The notes under the pieces were generated by a model. The model was not told the origin of the DNA, did no database searches, and saw nothing but the letters and a program-made list of their open reading frames with translations. Source: Collinsella sp. (GTDB taxonomy: Bacteria > Actinomycetota > Coriobacteriia > Coriobacteriales > Coriobacteriaceae). Taken from it: a stretch of DNA of 64,000 nt. Shown here piece by piece: positions 63,034-64,000 of the stretch. A program made the position numbers and the translations under genes. The stretch lies in the NCBI GenBank assembly GCA_018382295.1, contig JAGZQF010000001.1, forward strand, positions 74,866-138,865, in the 5' to 3' direction. Within the stretch, counting starts at the first letter, position 1. The number at the start of each line of letters is the position of its first letter.

Positions 63034-63071
63034 GTGCCGAGAAAGTGGTGTAGAGTCCGATCCGAAGTAAG
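63034..63071 (+). repeat. Degenerate direct repeat of the transglutaminase-like pseudogene
   Basis: About 38 nt starting GTGCCGAGAAAGT is repeated with a few changes at 63908-63946, inside the transglutaminase-like remnant. Suggests an earlier tandem copy of that gene. 62986-63033 shows nothing else. Confidence 0.6.
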
Positions 63072-63107
63072 TTGCATGGCGTTGGGGAGCAGAGCCTGCT
63101 CGGCAGA

Positions 63108-63312
63108 TCACCATTTAGATGCAAGGCCTATAACCCGATCGCAAACCTCCAACGCAGCAGATCGATGCGTGACGATGATGACGGTATGACCGAGATTTCG
63201 CATGCGGTCCAGCATTTCTCGCTCGGTCTTGGGGTCGAGGGCCGATGTGCATACATCGAGCAGAAGCACGGGGGAGTCGGAGCAGACCGCACGCGCAACG
63301 GCAAGGCGCTGG
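63108..63312 (-). pseudogene. ABC transporter ATPase, C-terminal fragment
   Basis: About 68 residues: QRLAVARAV (end of the signature region), VLLLDVCTSALDP (Walker B and D-loop), then VIIVTHRSAALEVCDRVIGL (H-loop). Walker A and the signature itself are absent, and the catalytic Glu after Walker B is Val. The frame continues from the transglutaminase fragment, giving a chimeric open frame. Confidence 0.85.
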
Positions 63313-64000
63313 TCCAGGTCCCCATACCAGTTGTCGTTGGTGTCGTCCCAGGTTAGGTCCATCTGGCACCATTTGCCGTCGATCTTTACGGCGTTCCAGG
63401 TATGGCCGTTGCCGGCGATGCGGCCGTTGGCGATGCCCGCTGCGTTAAGGAGCTTGGAGTAGATGCGCTGGTAGCTCTCTGGTGCCCTGGTGGCGCGTGA
63501 GGCCGCTTTCGGCCGAGCACCAGTTGAGGCTGTGGTCGTACTCCAGCCGGTCGAGCGTCCAGTCGTGGAGCCACAGCGCCATGTCGTATTCCGAGCCGTT
63601 TGTCTGTTGCCTGCACTGGGCCACGGCGTTGTTGACGATCTGCGTGACGCTTGGGCGGGCGGCGTCGTTTACGGTCACCTCCGCCGTGGTGCGCAGGTAG
63701 TAGATCCCCTTGTCGTTTTGGGGGCCGTATCTGTCGTTGTCCATAAAGTAGAAGTGGATGCGGTACGTGCCCGATGCCGTGAAGTCAAAGGTAAAGTCGT
63801 GGCCCGCGGTGCCCAGGCTGCAGTAGCTGCCCCATGCCGCGCGCGACGGGTCGCAGATGCTCTCATGGCTGCCGCCGTCCCAATAGGTGGGCACGTCCAT
63901 GCGGGTAGTGTCGAGAAAGTTGGTGTAGAGCCCCATCCGAAGCGAGTCGGCCCGGCGTCCTAGAATCTGGAATACGGTTGATATCCTATGCCGCCTCGAC
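63313..64000 (-). pseudogene. Transglutaminase-like protein remnant, partial at the window edge
   Basis: The frame is open from the window end and includes a beta-rich domain (YRIHFYFMDNDRYG) and the start of a transglutaminase core (WLHDWTLDRLEYDHSLNWCSAESGLTR). A frameshift near 63478-63482 follows. The continuation in another frame reads ESYQRIYSKLLNAAGIANG...NGHTWNAVKIDGKWCQMDLTWDDTND. The protein then breaks off into the ABC fragment. Catalytic Cys and His regions are split by the frameshift. Related complete genes are probably secreted or surface proteins. Confidence 0.8.

Overview
The window looks like a chromosomal segment of a gut anaerobe of the class Coriobacteriia, most likely Collinsella or a close relative. 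This rests on the high GC content with GC-rich third codon positions, the anaerobic gene set (selenocysteine-dependent formate dehydrogenase, energy-conserving formate hydrogenlyase, short threonyl-tRNA synthetase, LoaP-type NusG paralogue), and the dense intergenic palindromic repeats. No sequence search was run, so the genus is an inference.

Region 1 (1-31 kb) is a selenium, molybdenum and formate block. A 2-hydroxyacyl-CoA dehydratase-type activase is followed by selD (itself a selenoprotein with an in-frame UGA at codon 17), yedF, a DUF3343 putative Se/S carrier and a cysteine desulfurase-like enzyme. After brnQ, two tRNAs, an AbiEi/DUF559-like gene and a DinJ/PIN toxin-antitoxin pair comes a large formate hydrogenlyase operon: hydN, fdhF (UGA at codon 140), hyfABCDEFGHI, hycH, hycI and a formate channel. 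An orphan molybdopterin oxidoreductase follows, then selA, selB, selC (tRNA-Sec, found by structure), mobA and a second, Cys-rich DUF3343 protein. All four dedicated Sec factors (SelA, SelB, SelC, SelD) therefore bracket a Sec-using FdhF.

Region 2 (31-53 kb) is mostly housekeeping and central metabolism: gdhA, a two-gene xanthine dehydrogenase-type Mo hydroxylase, tRNA-Leu, tig-clpP-clpX, valS, folC, an M24 peptidase, a minus-strand three-gene glycerol-3-phosphate dehydrogenase-like operon, a small zinc-ribbon membrane protein and thrS. The intergenic spaces carry several families of long palindromic elements. One family (R, six copies) has a conserved outer stem with co-varying inner stem. 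Two others (A flanking valS, B flanking the M24 peptidase) have a conserved core inside long near-perfect stems whose sequence differs between copies.

Region 3 (53-63 kb) is an AT-richer exopolysaccharide locus: a LoaP/UpxY-like antiterminator, an initiating sugar-phosphate transferase, glycosyltransferases, a pyruvyl transferase, an F420-dehydrogenase-like protein, a Wzy-type polymerase and a Wzx-type flippase. One glycosyltransferase is an internally deleted remnant. The promoter region of this operon is enclosed by a 15-bp inverted repeat and could be an invertible, phase-variable promoter. The last kilobase holds decayed fragments of an ABC transporter ATPase and a transglutaminase-like protein fused in a chimera, the latter running off the window edge.

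The genes tie together as formate disproportionation to H2 and CO2 with probable ion pumping (FocA, FdhF, Hyf), supported by in-cluster selenocysteine and molybdenum cofactor synthesis, plus a cell-surface polysaccharide locus with transcriptional control.
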